Below are positions 18,534 through 25,520 of a stretch of DNA of 34,906 nucleotides, in pieces (the first letter of the stretch is position 1; every line of letters begins with the position of its first letter). The stretch is from Bacillota bacterium (lineage in GTDB: Bacteria > Bacillota_C > Negativicutes > JAEYSJ01), in assembly GCA_023434855.1 (NCBI GenBank), contig JAEYSJ010000398.1, forward strand, positions 1-34,906. Direction: 5' to 3'. Both the position numbers and the translations under genes were made by a program. The notes under the pieces are model-generated. The model was not told the DNA's origin and made no database searches. It saw nothing but the letters and a program-made list of their open reading frames with translations.

Positions 18534-18811
18534 GGTTTACATAAATAATAAATTTACGATGCTAATACACTCTAAATTGGAAATTCGATTTCGCTGGTTT
18601 AGGCGGGTTAGAGGGTCATATATTTCGCCTGCTATGTTTGCCTGCGTCTTTTTCATCGGTAATTATTTGGACAATCCTTCAAGCAAGGTCTGCGATTTCA
18701 AAATAATATCGTCCCAATTGTCTTAGTAATCCTGGCAAAAAAGCCCAGTTGCTGGACAGTATTAGAAGATGCGGTCATTAATCAATAACTATAAAATTAT
18801 GGAGGTTTTTC

Positions 18812-19696
18812 GTGGACAAGAACAGATTATTATCACATATCATGCTTCTCTTGATGTTATTTACCATGTTGGTTCCTGTACAAGTCACTTATGCCGCTTC
18901 ATTGGACAATGTGTTAAGTACTTTGGCTGCTTCAACCGTACCGTCACAGGACGGTGCGAGTGGCGGTGGGTTACTTAATAATTTATTTAGTCTGCTATTC
19001 GATAAAATTTTAGGTCCGTTGTTGAATATTTTTAATGGGAAGTCGTCTACTTCAAGTCAGGCGGCCGGGGGCAGCATAAAAGTTACACCCTTGCCACCCG
19101 TAAATCCGGGCTCTGTGCAGAATGATGGCATATTACGTGGTAAAGTTATTGTAGTTGATCCAGGTCATGGTGGCAGTAATCCTGGAGCGGTAGCAAATAA
19201 TACCCGGGAGTCGGACAACAATTTGGCTGTAGGTTTGAATTTGCGGGATAAATTAATGCAGGCAGGTGCTAAAGTAATCATGACCCGTGACTCTGATCGC
19301 ACCGTTGCACCTGAAGGCAGCACATTAGGACAGGAACTACAAGCTCGAGTAGATATAGCTGAGACTAATCATGCCGATATCTTTGTTAGTATTCATTCCA
19401 ATGAAAATCCGGATAGTAGTATTGCTGGCGCCACAACTTTCTACCATAGCGGTAAATCACCGGATTTGGCACAAGCGGTGCAGAGTTCTCTTGTAAAAGA
19501 AACAGGCGCTATTGATAAAGGCATTGCTCCTGAAACCTTTTATGTCTTAAGAAATACTTCTATGCCGGGAATTTTAGTGGAAATGGGTTTTGTTTCCAAC
19601 CGGGAGGAAGCGTCCCGGTTGCAAAGCGATTCCTATCGCAATAGCATAGCACAAGGGATTTTTGATGGGATTGTTAAGTATTTTAATAAATATTAA
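18812..19696 (+). CDS. Secreted N-acetylmuramoyl-L-alanine amidase (Amidase_3)
   Basis: This enzyme cleaves the bond between N-acetylmuramic acid and the stem peptide of peptidoglycan. The protein is 294 residues. A signal peptide (1 to about 30, hydrophobic LLMLFTMLVPV, likely cut near TYA-A) and a low-complexity Gly/Ser linker (about 45-95) precede the Amidase_3 catalytic domain (about 110-292). Zinc ligands are H119 (DPGHGG), E133 (TRESDN) and H195 (SIHSN). The catalytic glutamate is E257 (VEMGF). There is no SPOR, LysM or other wall-binding domain. The GTG at 18812 follows GGAGG by 6 bases. It could act in cell separation (AmiC-like) or in spore cortex/mother-cell lysis (CwlD/CwlC-like); the sequence does not decide. 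Confidence 0.92.
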   Translation: MDKNRLLSHIMLLLMLFTMLVPVQVTYAASLDNVLSTLAASTVPSQDGASGGGLLNNLFSLLFDKILGPLLNIFNGKSSTSSQAAGGSIKVTPLPPVNPGSVQNDGILRGKVIVVDPGHGGSNPGAVANNTRESDNNLAVGLNLRDKLMQAGAKVIMTRDSDRTVAPEGSTLGQELQARVDIAETNHADIFVSIHSNENPDSSIAGATTFYHSGKSPDLAQAVQSSLVKETGAIDKGIAPETFYVLRNTSMPGILVEMGFVSNREEASRLQSDSYRNSIAQGIFDGIVKYFNKY

Positions 19697-19735
19697 CATC
19701 CCTAAAAGCAGGGATGTTAATTGTCTCTGCTTTTT
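19693..19735 (+). terminator. Hairpin terminator after the amidase gene
   Basis: Perfect 11-bp stem TTAACATCCCT (19693-19703) with AGGGATGTTAA (19710-19720), loop AAAAGC, overlapping the stop codon. The tail is TTGTCTCTGCTTTTT, so the T-run is displaced and termination may be incomplete. Confidence 0.65.
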
Positions 19736-19942
19736 CTCTATATCAAAATTTGCAGCTTACAAAGAAAACACGAACAGGTTGATTTGTCTTCCGTTTTGAA
19801 AGTATGTTAAATTTCTTGCATTTTCCAAACGCCTGGTGCTTTTTTATTTCCTCTTGCATATAAATTACAAAAAAAAACAAATCATGCAGGTATTTAGTCT
19901 ATGCTAACCGAATATCTAAAATAAATCAAAAAGGAGCATTCT

Positions 19943-21193
19943 ATGTATTATAAATCTGTCTTGCCAAATGGAATTAGAGTTGTTTCGGAGACGATACCTT
20001 ATGTAAAATCTGTTACACTTGGAATTTGGGTTGGAACAGGTTCGCGCTCTGAACAAGAACATAACCACGGAGTATCCCATTTTATTGAGCATTTAATGTT
20101 TAAAGGTACGGCATCCCGCTCGGCCAAGGATATTGCCGAAACAGTGGATGCTGTGGGAGGACAGCTAAATGCTTTTACAGCAAAAGAACACACCTGCTAT
20201 TATATGAAAGTATTAGATACTCATTTTGAACTGGCAATTGATATTTTGAGCGATATGTTACTGTCGTCGAAGTTTGATAAAGATGATATTAATCGTGAAC
20301 GGGAAGTAGTACTGGAAGAAGTAAATATGTATGAAGATTCGCCTGATGAGTTGGTACACGACATTCACTTAAATAAAATTTGGCGCGACCATCCTCTTGG
20401 ACGTAATATTCTGGGGACTGTTGACGCTATCAACCGGTTTGATCGTAGTTTGGTACTTGAATACTACCAGAACTATTATACTCCTGATAACATTGTTATT
20501 GCTGCTGCCGGTAATCTTACTCACGCAGCATTGGTAGAACTTGCAGATCGTTATTTTGGCAGTCTTAAGGGAACCAAACAAAAAGAAAAATCTGAGCCTC
20601 CGATGCTTATACCATCCCGTACTGTGTATAATAAAGACACAGAACAAGTTCATTTGTGTCTTGGAACAATAAGTGTACCTCAACATGCCCCCGAAATTTA
20701 CGCTATTCATGTTTTAAATAATATTCTGGGCGGTGGCATTAGCTCGCGCTTGTTCCAGACTATTAGGGAGGAACGGGGGTTAGCATACTCAGTTTATTCT
20801 TATCAAACTAACTATAGTGACACCGGATTGTTTACAGTATACGCAGGAACAAGGCCCGGCAATGCCAAACAGGTGTCTGAGCTTATATTGCAAAATATTG
20901 CACAGTTAAAAAATAATGGTATTACTGAACAGGATCTTTGTAAAACAAAAGACCAGTTAAAAGGTAGTTTACTTTTGGGTTTAGAAAGTTCCAGTAGCCG
21001 GATGTCAAGGCTGGGAAAAATGGAAATTACTTTAGGTAAATTTGTCACCCTTGACGAGGTTGTTGCTAAAATTGACCGGGTTTCTTTAAATGATCTAAGA
21101 ATGATGACTGAATCTATATTTGATCCTCGCTTAATGTGTTTTACGGCATTGGGGCCGGTAGATGATTCGATTTTACCACAGGAGTTAGCATGA
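19943..21193 (+). CDS. M16 family zinc peptidase (MlpA/YmxG type)
   Basis: This is a pitrilysin/mitochondrial-processing-peptidase-like zinc protease of 416 residues. The inverted zinc motif HFIEH is at 46-50, and the third ligand is one of E125/E126 in REVVLEEVNMYED. The second M16 half has ERGLAYSVYSY, the usual substrate-positioning Arg/Tyr segment. There is no signal peptide, so it is cytoplasmic. The same gene (mlpA/ymxG) occupies this place in B. subtilis, next to pnp-ylxY. AAAAAGGAG precedes the ATG at 19943. Its end overlaps dut by 4 bases (ATGA), so the two are translationally coupled. The physiological substrate of this group is not established. Confidence 0.93.
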   Translation: MYYKSVLPNGIRVVSETIPYVKSVTLGIWVGTGSRSEQEHNHGVSHFIEHLMFKGTASRSAKDIAETVDAVGGQLNAFTAKEHTCYYMKVLDTHFELAIDILSDMLLSSKFDKDDINREREVVLEEVNMYEDSPDELVHDIHLNKIWRDHPLGRNILGTVDAINRFDRSLVLEYYQNYYTPDNIVIAAAGNLTHAALVELADRYFGSLKGTKQKEKSEPPMLIPSRTVYNKDTEQVHLCLGTISVPQHAPEIYAIHVLNNILGGGISSRLFQTIREERGLAYSVYSYQTNYSDTGLFTVYAGTRPGNAKQVSELILQNIAQLKNNGITEQDLCKTKDQLKGSLLLGLESSSSRMSRLGKMEITLGKFVTLDEVVAKIDRVSLNDLRMMTESIFDPRLMCFTALGPVDDSILPQELA

Positions 21194-21672
21194 ATTTTGA
21201 TTTTGGCAGGTCAGGTGATAATGTGAGAACAAGGGGTTTTGAATGGATTTCGCCTTATAAAAATACTGATATTCCATTACCGGAACGAAAAACTGCTTCT
21301 AGTGCCGGCTATGATATTGCAGCGATTGAAAATGTAAGCTTACCGCCACAGCAGATGACCTTGATTCCTACAGGTTTAAAAGCTTATATGCAGCCAGATG
21401 AATATCTGGGTATTCATATCCGATCGAGTTTAGCGGTAAAACAAAATCTTAGTCTAGCCAATAGCCAAGGAATTATTGATGCGGATTACTACAATAATCC
21501 TGATAATGAAGGGCATATTCTTGTAGCAGTTTTCAATCATGGCAGCCAGAAGTTTGATATTGTTAAAGGCACAAGAATTGCCCAAGGCATCTTTTATAAG
21601 TATTTATTGACTGATGCTGATCAGGTCGCTGTTAGCTTGCGCAAAGGTGGTTTTGGTAGTACAGGCAATTGA
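21190..21672 (+). CDS. dut: Deoxyuridine 5'-triphosphate nucleotidohydrolase (dUTPase)
   Basis: dUTPase hydrolyses dUTP to dUMP, keeping uracil out of DNA and feeding dTMP synthesis. The protein is 160 residues, a trimeric all-beta type. The five motifs are present: SAGYDIAA (38-45), RSSLA (78-82), GIIDADYY (catalytic D97), GTRIAQGIF, and the C-terminal arm RKGGFGSTG (151-159). Motif 3 carries an insertion (YNNPDNEGH) seen in the clostridial and Bacillus-phage (YosS/YncF-like) branch. An N-terminal extension of about 20 residues precedes the core. The ATG overlaps the M16 peptidase stop. A dCTP deaminase was considered, but the motif 5 arm and motif 3 fit dUTPase. Confidence 0.93.
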   Translation: MNFDFGRSGDNVRTRGFEWISPYKNTDIPLPERKTASSAGYDIAAIENVSLPPQQMTLIPTGLKAYMQPDEYLGIHIRSSLAVKQNLSLANSQGIIDADYYNNPDNEGHILVAVFNHGSQKFDIVKGTRIAQGIFYKYLLTDADQVAVSLRKGGFGSTGN

Positions 21673-21674
21673 CA

Positions 21675-21703
21675 AAAAAGCGGCATAATAACCGCTTTTT
21701 TTA
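21675..21703 (+). terminator. Intrinsic terminator after dut
   Basis: Stem AAAAAGCGG (21675-21683) with CCGCTTTTT (21692-21700), loop CATAATAA, running into more T residues. Confidence 0.9.
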
Positions 21704-21738
21704 TTTTAGAGAAGAACAAATATAGTGAAGTCTGTGTT

Positions 21739-21767
21739 ATTAGCCGAAAGTAACTAAGATTCTTTAT
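21739..21767 (+). repeat. Diverged fragment of the 28707-29050 inverted-repeat arm
   Basis: ATTAGCCGAAA, then GTAACT, then ATTCTT lie in the same order and spacing as in the reverse complement of the left arm at 28729-28756 (ATTAGCCGAAAAGTAACT, then TAAATTCTTCAC). The fragment differs by one missing A and a few substitutions. It lies in the dut-rpiR intergenic space. Confidence 0.45.
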
Positions 21768-21825
21768 GTTTTTCATATATATTCTCTATTTTTGATTGCA
21801 TGGTTCGCTGATGCTTGATACAATA

Positions 21826-21854
21826 TTTACCAGGGAAATAAAGGATATTATACT
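21826..21854 (+). promoter_or_regulatory. Possible promoter of the RpiR-family gene, with small inverted repeat
   Basis: TTTACC (21826-21831), 17 bases and TATACT (21849-21854) fit a sigma-A promoter with 4-5 matches per hexamer. Just downstream ACCTAT (21856-21861) and ATAGGT (21868-21873) form an inverted repeat at the expected start of transcription, a plausible operator or 5' hairpin. Confidence 0.4.
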
Positions 21855-21900
21855 AACCTATTAGAATATAGGTAATAAGTCCTCACAGGAGGGTTTTAAT

Positions 21901-22764
21901 ATGGAAAATATTGATCAATGTATCGGCGGCTGTTTGCCACGTATTCGCAGTATAGCACAAGTATTGACAAAAGCAGAGCAAAAGGTGGCTGAGTATATTT
22001 TGGAATACCCGGCTGAAGTTGTGCATTTATCTATTAATGAACTGGCCAAAATTACCGGGAGTGCCGAAGCGACTATTTTTCGTTTATGCCAAAAGTTAGG
22101 CTTTAAAGGATATCAGAGTTTAAAAATTGCCTTAGCCGGTGACTTATACACGCCTATGGAATCTGCATATAATGAGGTTAACCCAAAAGACTCTATTGCG
22201 ACAATTACCGCGAAAGTATTTCAGAGTATAAACGAAGGTTTGCATGATACTTTAAAGATCATAAATGAAAAGGCTTTTGACCAGGCAATAAATACAATCG
22301 TGGCAGCACGGCGAATTGACGCATATGGTTCAGGCGGCTCAGCCATAATTGCCAACGATATCGAGCATCGCTTTATGCGTCTTGGCATTCCAGTGAGAGC
22401 GTATTCTGATCCACATATGCAAATCAGTTCTTCCGCGCTAATGGAAAGCGGAGACCTAGTTATTGCCATATCCCACACCGGTACCAACAGGGATTTATTA
22501 GATTCTGTAAATGTAGCAAAAGAAAGTGGTGCTACTGTAATTGCAATTACCAGCCATATGAAGTCCCCAATTTGTAAGGTTGCCGATATTTCTCTTTATG
22601 GAACAGCCAAGGAAACAGAATATCGTTCTGAGGCAATGGCGGCCCGGTTAATACATTTCGCTATAGTTGATGTACTATACGTTGGTGTGATAATTCGCCA
22701 GCATGAACGCTTTGTTAAAAATATGCAAAAGATTCATCAAGCAATTGACGTTCGCCGCATTTAA
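21901..22764 (+). CDS. MurR/RpiR family transcriptional regulator
   Basis: The protein is 287 residues. An N-terminal HTH_6 domain (about 8-82) has LTKAEQKVAEYILEYPAEVV, then SINELAKITGSAEATIFRLCQKLGFKGYQSLK. A C-terminal SIS phosphosugar-binding domain (about 125-260) has AYGSGGSAIIANDIEHRFMRLG and VIAISHTGTNRDLLDSV. Such regulators usually sense a sugar phosphate and control sugar or amino-sugar (for example MurNAc) genes. No sugar gene is adjacent, so the target is unknown; autoregulation or a distant regulon is possible. The ATG at 21901 follows ACAGGAGGG. Family assignment is firm, ligand open. Confidence 0.93.
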   Translation: MENIDQCIGGCLPRIRSIAQVLTKAEQKVAEYILEYPAEVVHLSINELAKITGSAEATIFRLCQKLGFKGYQSLKIALAGDLYTPMESAYNEVNPKDSIATITAKVFQSINEGLHDTLKIINEKAFDQAINTIVAARRIDAYGSGGSAIIANDIEHRFMRLGIPVRAYSDPHMQISSSALMESGDLVIAISHTGTNRDLLDSVNVAKESGATVIAITSHMKSPICKVADISLYGTAKETEYRSEAMAARLIHFAIVDVLYVGVIIRQHERFVKNMQKIHQAIDVRRI

Positions 22765-22840
22765 AAGAACGTTTTTTAAACATAATTATATTTATTCCCT
22801 CATATTCATATGTTACAAAGGTAAGAGATGAGGGGTTTCC

Positions 22841-23155
22841 ATGATGCTATGGGGATCAATATTGTTCCTATGCTTAGTATTAGCGGGATCAATTTGGCTT
22901 AGAATGCACCGCTTTCGCCAATCTTGGGATAGTACTGAAACTAAGCCTTCACCACTATCTTTCGCTGTTCAGGAATTGGTTGCCACCGCTGGTGGCATAT
23001 ACTTGGCATTAGTAATGCTTGTTTCTTTTTTGAAAATAACAATTCCCTCAACAATCTCAATAGCTGAACTTACTCTTGATCCGTTAGCTTCCATTTCTAT
23101 TGGCTTGGCGATCATTCAACCGTTTTTTTGTAAGGTTTTCTATAAAAATAAGTAG
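22841..23155 (+). CDS. Hypothetical three-helix membrane protein
   Basis: I do not recognise this 104-residue protein. Three hydrophobic segments are visible: about 3-21 (LWGSILFLCLVLAGSIWL), 47-66 (VATAGGIYLALVMLVSFL) and 78-97 (LDPLASISIGLAIIQPFF). A basic, polar stretch (RMHRFRQSWDSTETKPSP) lies between helix 1 and helix 2. GAGGGG precedes ATGATG at 22841-22846, so either ATG may be used. Its stop is 8 bases before the PRC-barrel gene, and AGGTGA at the junction implies the two are made together. This pairing is the only functional hint. Confidence 0.75.
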   Translation: MMLWGSILFLCLVLAGSIWLRMHRFRQSWDSTETKPSPLSFAVQELVATAGGIYLALVMLVSFLKITIPSTISIAELTLDPLASISIGLAIIQPFFCKVFYKNK

Positions 23156-23163
23156 GTGATAAC

Positions 23164-23439
23164 ATGCGTTTAAGTGATTTGTCAGGCAAAGAAGTTATTA
23201 ATTTAGGGGATGGTGCTCGTCTAGGTGTAATTGACGAATGCGAAGTAACTTTTGATGCTAATACAGGCAGGATTGATGCTTTAATAATTCCGAGCCGTAC
23301 TGGAGTATTTAGCTTTTTCAGCGAAAACCGGTCCTCGACTATTCCATGGCAAGCCATAAAACGTATCGGTGACGACGTAATTATAGTCGATTTAAATAAT
23401 TCATTTGATCGCATGTATAGTACTTCACGACGTGAGTGA
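23164..23439 (+). CDS. ymxH: YlmC/YmxH family PRC-barrel protein
   Basis: The protein is 91 residues, one PRC-barrel-like domain: MRLSDLSGKEVINLGDGARLGVIDECEVTFDANTG, then IIPSRTGVFSFF and IPWQAIKRIGDDVIIVDL. YlmC/YmxH proteins are widespread in spore-forming Firmicutes. In B. subtilis ymxH follows mlpA in this same cluster. Biochemical function is not established. The ATG at 23164 has AGGTGAT just before it. In B. subtilis the next genes are the dipicolinate synthase pair spoVFA-spoVFB, which are absent here. Confidence 0.85.
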   Translation: MRLSDLSGKEVINLGDGARLGVIDECEVTFDANTGRIDALIIPSRTGVFSFFSENRSSTIPWQAIKRIGDDVIIVDLNNSFDRMYSTSRRE

Positions 23440-23557
23440 CAGCAAGATTACATAGAAGACATATAGAAAATACATATTAATAAAAATCCTGGGGAAACTA
23501 ACATTGAAATTGCAGAAAAATATATTTAATGCATTTTAATGTTAGGGGGTTATAATT

Positions 23558-24250
23558 TTGGTAGATCAAAATACCACTAGTCAGTTGCAAAACAAGGAAA
23601 ATAGCAACGCAGTAATCTCCAGCTACACTGATACTGGAGCAACCGGCAGTACTATGCAAGGACAAAATGCTCAAGCTTCCAACAGTACTAGCAGTACTCA
23701 AGCAACCAGCAGTACTATGCAGGGACAAACTAGCGCACAATCCTCAGCAGGGGGTGCCAAAACAGCAAAAAATGTTATTGGCGTTTTCGAATCACGTAAT
23801 GACGCGGAAAAAGCGGTTAATGAATTACGTCGCCAGGGTTTTACAACTGAAGAAATTAACATATTATCCAAAAAAGACCGTAACCAGCAATCGAGAGGTG
23901 AAACCGAAACTTATGATGACGACGTCTCTGACGGAGCTTTAACAGGCGGGACTTTAGGTGGAATAGGTGGCCTGCTATTAGGGGCCGGTGCACTTGCTAT
24001 TCCAGGAGTTGGACCGGTAATTGCTGCCGGACCTATTGCTGCTGCACTTAGTGGCGCGGTAGCTGGAGGTGTGGCCGGAGGACTTATTGACTGGGGTATT
24101 CCTTCTGAGGTAAGCCAGCGTTATGAACAGGAAGTAGTTCGAGGAAAAATTTTAGCGGTAATTCGTGCAGATGCTGCTAAAGTTAATGCTGCCGCCCAGA
24201 TATTACGTCAAAACGGCGCTAAAGATGTTGAAAGCCATAATGTAAAGTAA
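23558..24250 (+). CDS. YflT/general stress protein 17M-like protein with glycine-zipper domain
   Basis: The protein is 230 residues. An N-terminal low-complexity Ser/Thr/Gln/Asn region (1-68) contains two copies of STMQGQ (31-36 and 52-57). A YflT/GS17M-like domain (about 70-105) reads NVIGVFESRNDAEKAVNELRRQGFTTEEINILSKKD. A Gly/Ala-rich segment (about 128-180, GGTLGGIGGLLLGAGALAIPGVGP and AGGVAGGLIDWG) can form paired membrane-active helices. A C-terminal ferredoxin-like half follows (YEQEVVRGKILAVIRAD...AAQILRQNGAKDVESH). The TTG start at 23558 follows AGGGGG by 8 bases; no ATG fits. Related proteins are induced by general stress in Bacillus, but the molecular role is unknown. It stands alone between ymxH and the lysine riboswitch. 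Confidence 0.85.
   Translation: MVDQNTTSQLQNKENSNAVISSYTDTGATGSTMQGQNAQASNSTSSTQATSSTMQGQTSAQSSAGGAKTAKNVIGVFESRNDAEKAVNELRRQGFTTEEINILSKKDRNQQSRGETETYDDDVSDGALTGGTLGGIGGLLLGAGALAIPGVGPVIAAGPIAAALSGAVAGGVAGGLIDWGIPSEVSQRYEQEVVRGKILAVIRADAAKVNAAAQILRQNGAKDVESHNVK
23646..23730 (+). repeat. Short repeat in the YflT-like gene
   Basis: AGTACTATGCARGGACAAA occurs at 23648 and again at 23711, 63 bases apart and in frame. AGTACT also recurs between the copies. It encodes the duplicated STMQGQ peptide. Confidence 0.7.
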
Positions 24251-24342
24251 AGCATGGCTTGGGGGCCTGATTTCTATAAGTATGGCGAGTTTTGGTCAAT
24301 CTTCGGTTCAGAGATTAATAATTCCGATACAGTAAAAAAAGA

Positions 24343-24371
24343 TTGACACTATGGAACCATTATTATACAAT
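24343..24371 (+). promoter_or_regulatory. Promoter of the lysine/DAP operon
   Basis: Consensus TTGACA (24343-24348), a 17-base spacer and TACAAT (24366-24371): the best promoter in the window. Transcription should start near 24378, about 28 bases before the riboswitch aptamer. The stretch 24251-24342 before it shows nothing I can assign. Confidence 0.85.
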
Positions 24372-24405
24372 GAACGTAAAATAAATAGACTTCATCCTGC
24401 GAAGG

Positions 24406-24572
24406 ATGGGGTAGAGGTGCGGGCAACAAAAGTACTTTCAGTTAGAATGGCAATCGATGATCTGAAAGGAAAGGGTTAACCGCCGAAGTGCAAAAGTGCC
24501 GAACTTTTGCGCTGGTCTTACATCGAACAGGTTTAAGACTGTCACCAATTATTTGGTGGAGCGCTATCTCAT
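24406..24572 (+). promoter_or_regulatory. Lysine riboswitch (L box) aptamer
   Basis: The L-box conserved blocks appear in order: GGTAGAGGTGCG (24410-24421), AGTA, AAGG-rich P2/P3 joints, AACCGCCGAAG, GCTGGTCTTACAT, AAGACTGTCACC and GGAGCGCTATCTC. Helix P1 pairs ATGGGGTAG (24406-24414) with CTATCTCAT (24564-24572), 9 bp including two G-U. Lysine binding stabilises P1. The P1 3' strand plus its flank, CATATCT (24570-24576), is also complementary to AGATATG (24642-24648) in the terminator, giving a natural antiterminator. High lysine should therefore end transcription before dapB. Confidence 0.93.
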
Positions 24573-24628
24573 ATCTAAGGCGGGAAAACTTATGTAGTTG
24601 TTTTCTTTGCTGATTAAGGTTGTTCTTC

Positions 24629-24674
24629 AAGACAGCTGGTGAGATATGTGCTCACTGGCTGTCTTTTATTTTTA
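24629..24674 (+). terminator. Riboswitch-controlled terminator before dapB
   Basis: A 15-bp stem with two G-U pairs joins 24629-24643 (AAGACAGCTGGTGAG) to 24651-24665 (CTCACTGGCTGTCTT), followed by TTATTTTTATT. It is the expression platform of the lysine riboswitch. Confidence 0.9.
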
Positions 24675-24697
24675 TTATTATTTTGGAGGTGAACAAC

Positions 24698-25492
24698 TTG
24701 ATTAAAGTAATTGTGTGTGGCGCTTATGGCAAAATGGGCTGTGAAGTTTTAAAGGCTGTACATAAAGATGAAGAATTAAGTATTGTTGGTGCGGTTGATA
24801 TTAAGTCTGATTTTATTGATGTAGGTGAATTAATAGGTATTGGAAATATTGGAATTACTGTTGGCAACGATTTGCAAAAAGTCATTAATGAAACTAAACC
24901 ACAAGTTATGGTTGATTTTACCCGTCCCGAATCTGTACTCAACAATATTCGACTAGCAATTAATAATGGAGTGTGTCCTATAGTTGGCACTACCGGATTA
25001 TCTGAAGATGATGTAAAAGAATTACAAAAACTATGTGAACAAACTGGGGTTAATGCTATTATTTCACCTAATTTTTCAATAGGTGCAATTTTAATGATAA
25101 AATTGGCGCAAGAGGCCGCTAAATTTTTTCCTAATGTTGAAATTATTGAATTACACCATGACCAAAAGCTCGATGCTCCATCAGGGACTGCTCTCCGCAC
25201 CGCCGAACTTATTACACAAAACCGGGGCTATTTAAAACAAGGCCATCCGGCAGAAGTCGAAAAACTGGCAGGTGCCCGTGGGGGAGATTTATCAGGAATT
25301 AGAATTCATAGCGTACGTTTACCAGGATATGTAGCTCACCAGGAGGTTATCTTTGGCGGACTTGGTCAAACTTTAACTATCAGACATGATTCCATTTCAA
25401 GGGAATCATTTATGCCGGGAGTAATTTTGGCTTGTAAACATGTGCTAACCGCAAATGGTCTGATACATGGACTTGAGCACATTTTAGACTGA
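24698..25492 (+). CDS. dapB: 4-hydroxy-tetrahydrodipicolinate reductase (DapB)
   Basis: DapB reduces the DapA product to tetrahydrodipicolinate with NAD(P)H, on the path to diaminopimelate and lysine. The protein is 264 residues. The Rossmann motif is VCGAYGKMG near the N-terminus. The catalytic region is ELHHDQKLDAPSGTA, with H153/H154 and K157. The TTG start at 24698 is 8 bases after GGAGGTGA and gives the family N-terminus IKVIVCGAYGKMG. The open frame further upstream (to 24620) covers the riboswitch terminator and is not coding. It is the first gene of the dapB-asd-dapG-dapA operon, 28 bases before asd. Having dapB inside this operon differs from B. subtilis, where it lies elsewhere. Confidence 0.96.
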   Translation: MIKVIVCGAYGKMGCEVLKAVHKDEELSIVGAVDIKSDFIDVGELIGIGNIGITVGNDLQKVINETKPQVMVDFTRPESVLNNIRLAINNGVCPIVGTTGLSEDDVKELQKLCEQTGVNAIISPNFSIGAILMIKLAQEAAKFFPNVEIIELHHDQKLDAPSGTALRTAELITQNRGYLKQGHPAEVEKLAGARGGDLSGIRIHSVRLPGYVAHQEVIFGGLGQTLTIRHDSISRESFMPGVILACKHVLTANGLIHGLEHILD

Positions 25493-25520
25493 AGTTAATA
25501 TTATATAAGGAGCGATAGTT

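Noticed and set aside
18505..18726. 73-codon open frame between ylxY and the amidase gene
   Set aside because: It begins at the end of the ylxY terminator, has no ribosome site, and its Arg/Phe-rich translation resembles no family I know.
21190..21672. dCTP deaminase instead of dUTPase
   Set aside because: The GxIDADYY motif and the glycine-rich C-terminal arm GGFGSTG are those of dUTPase.
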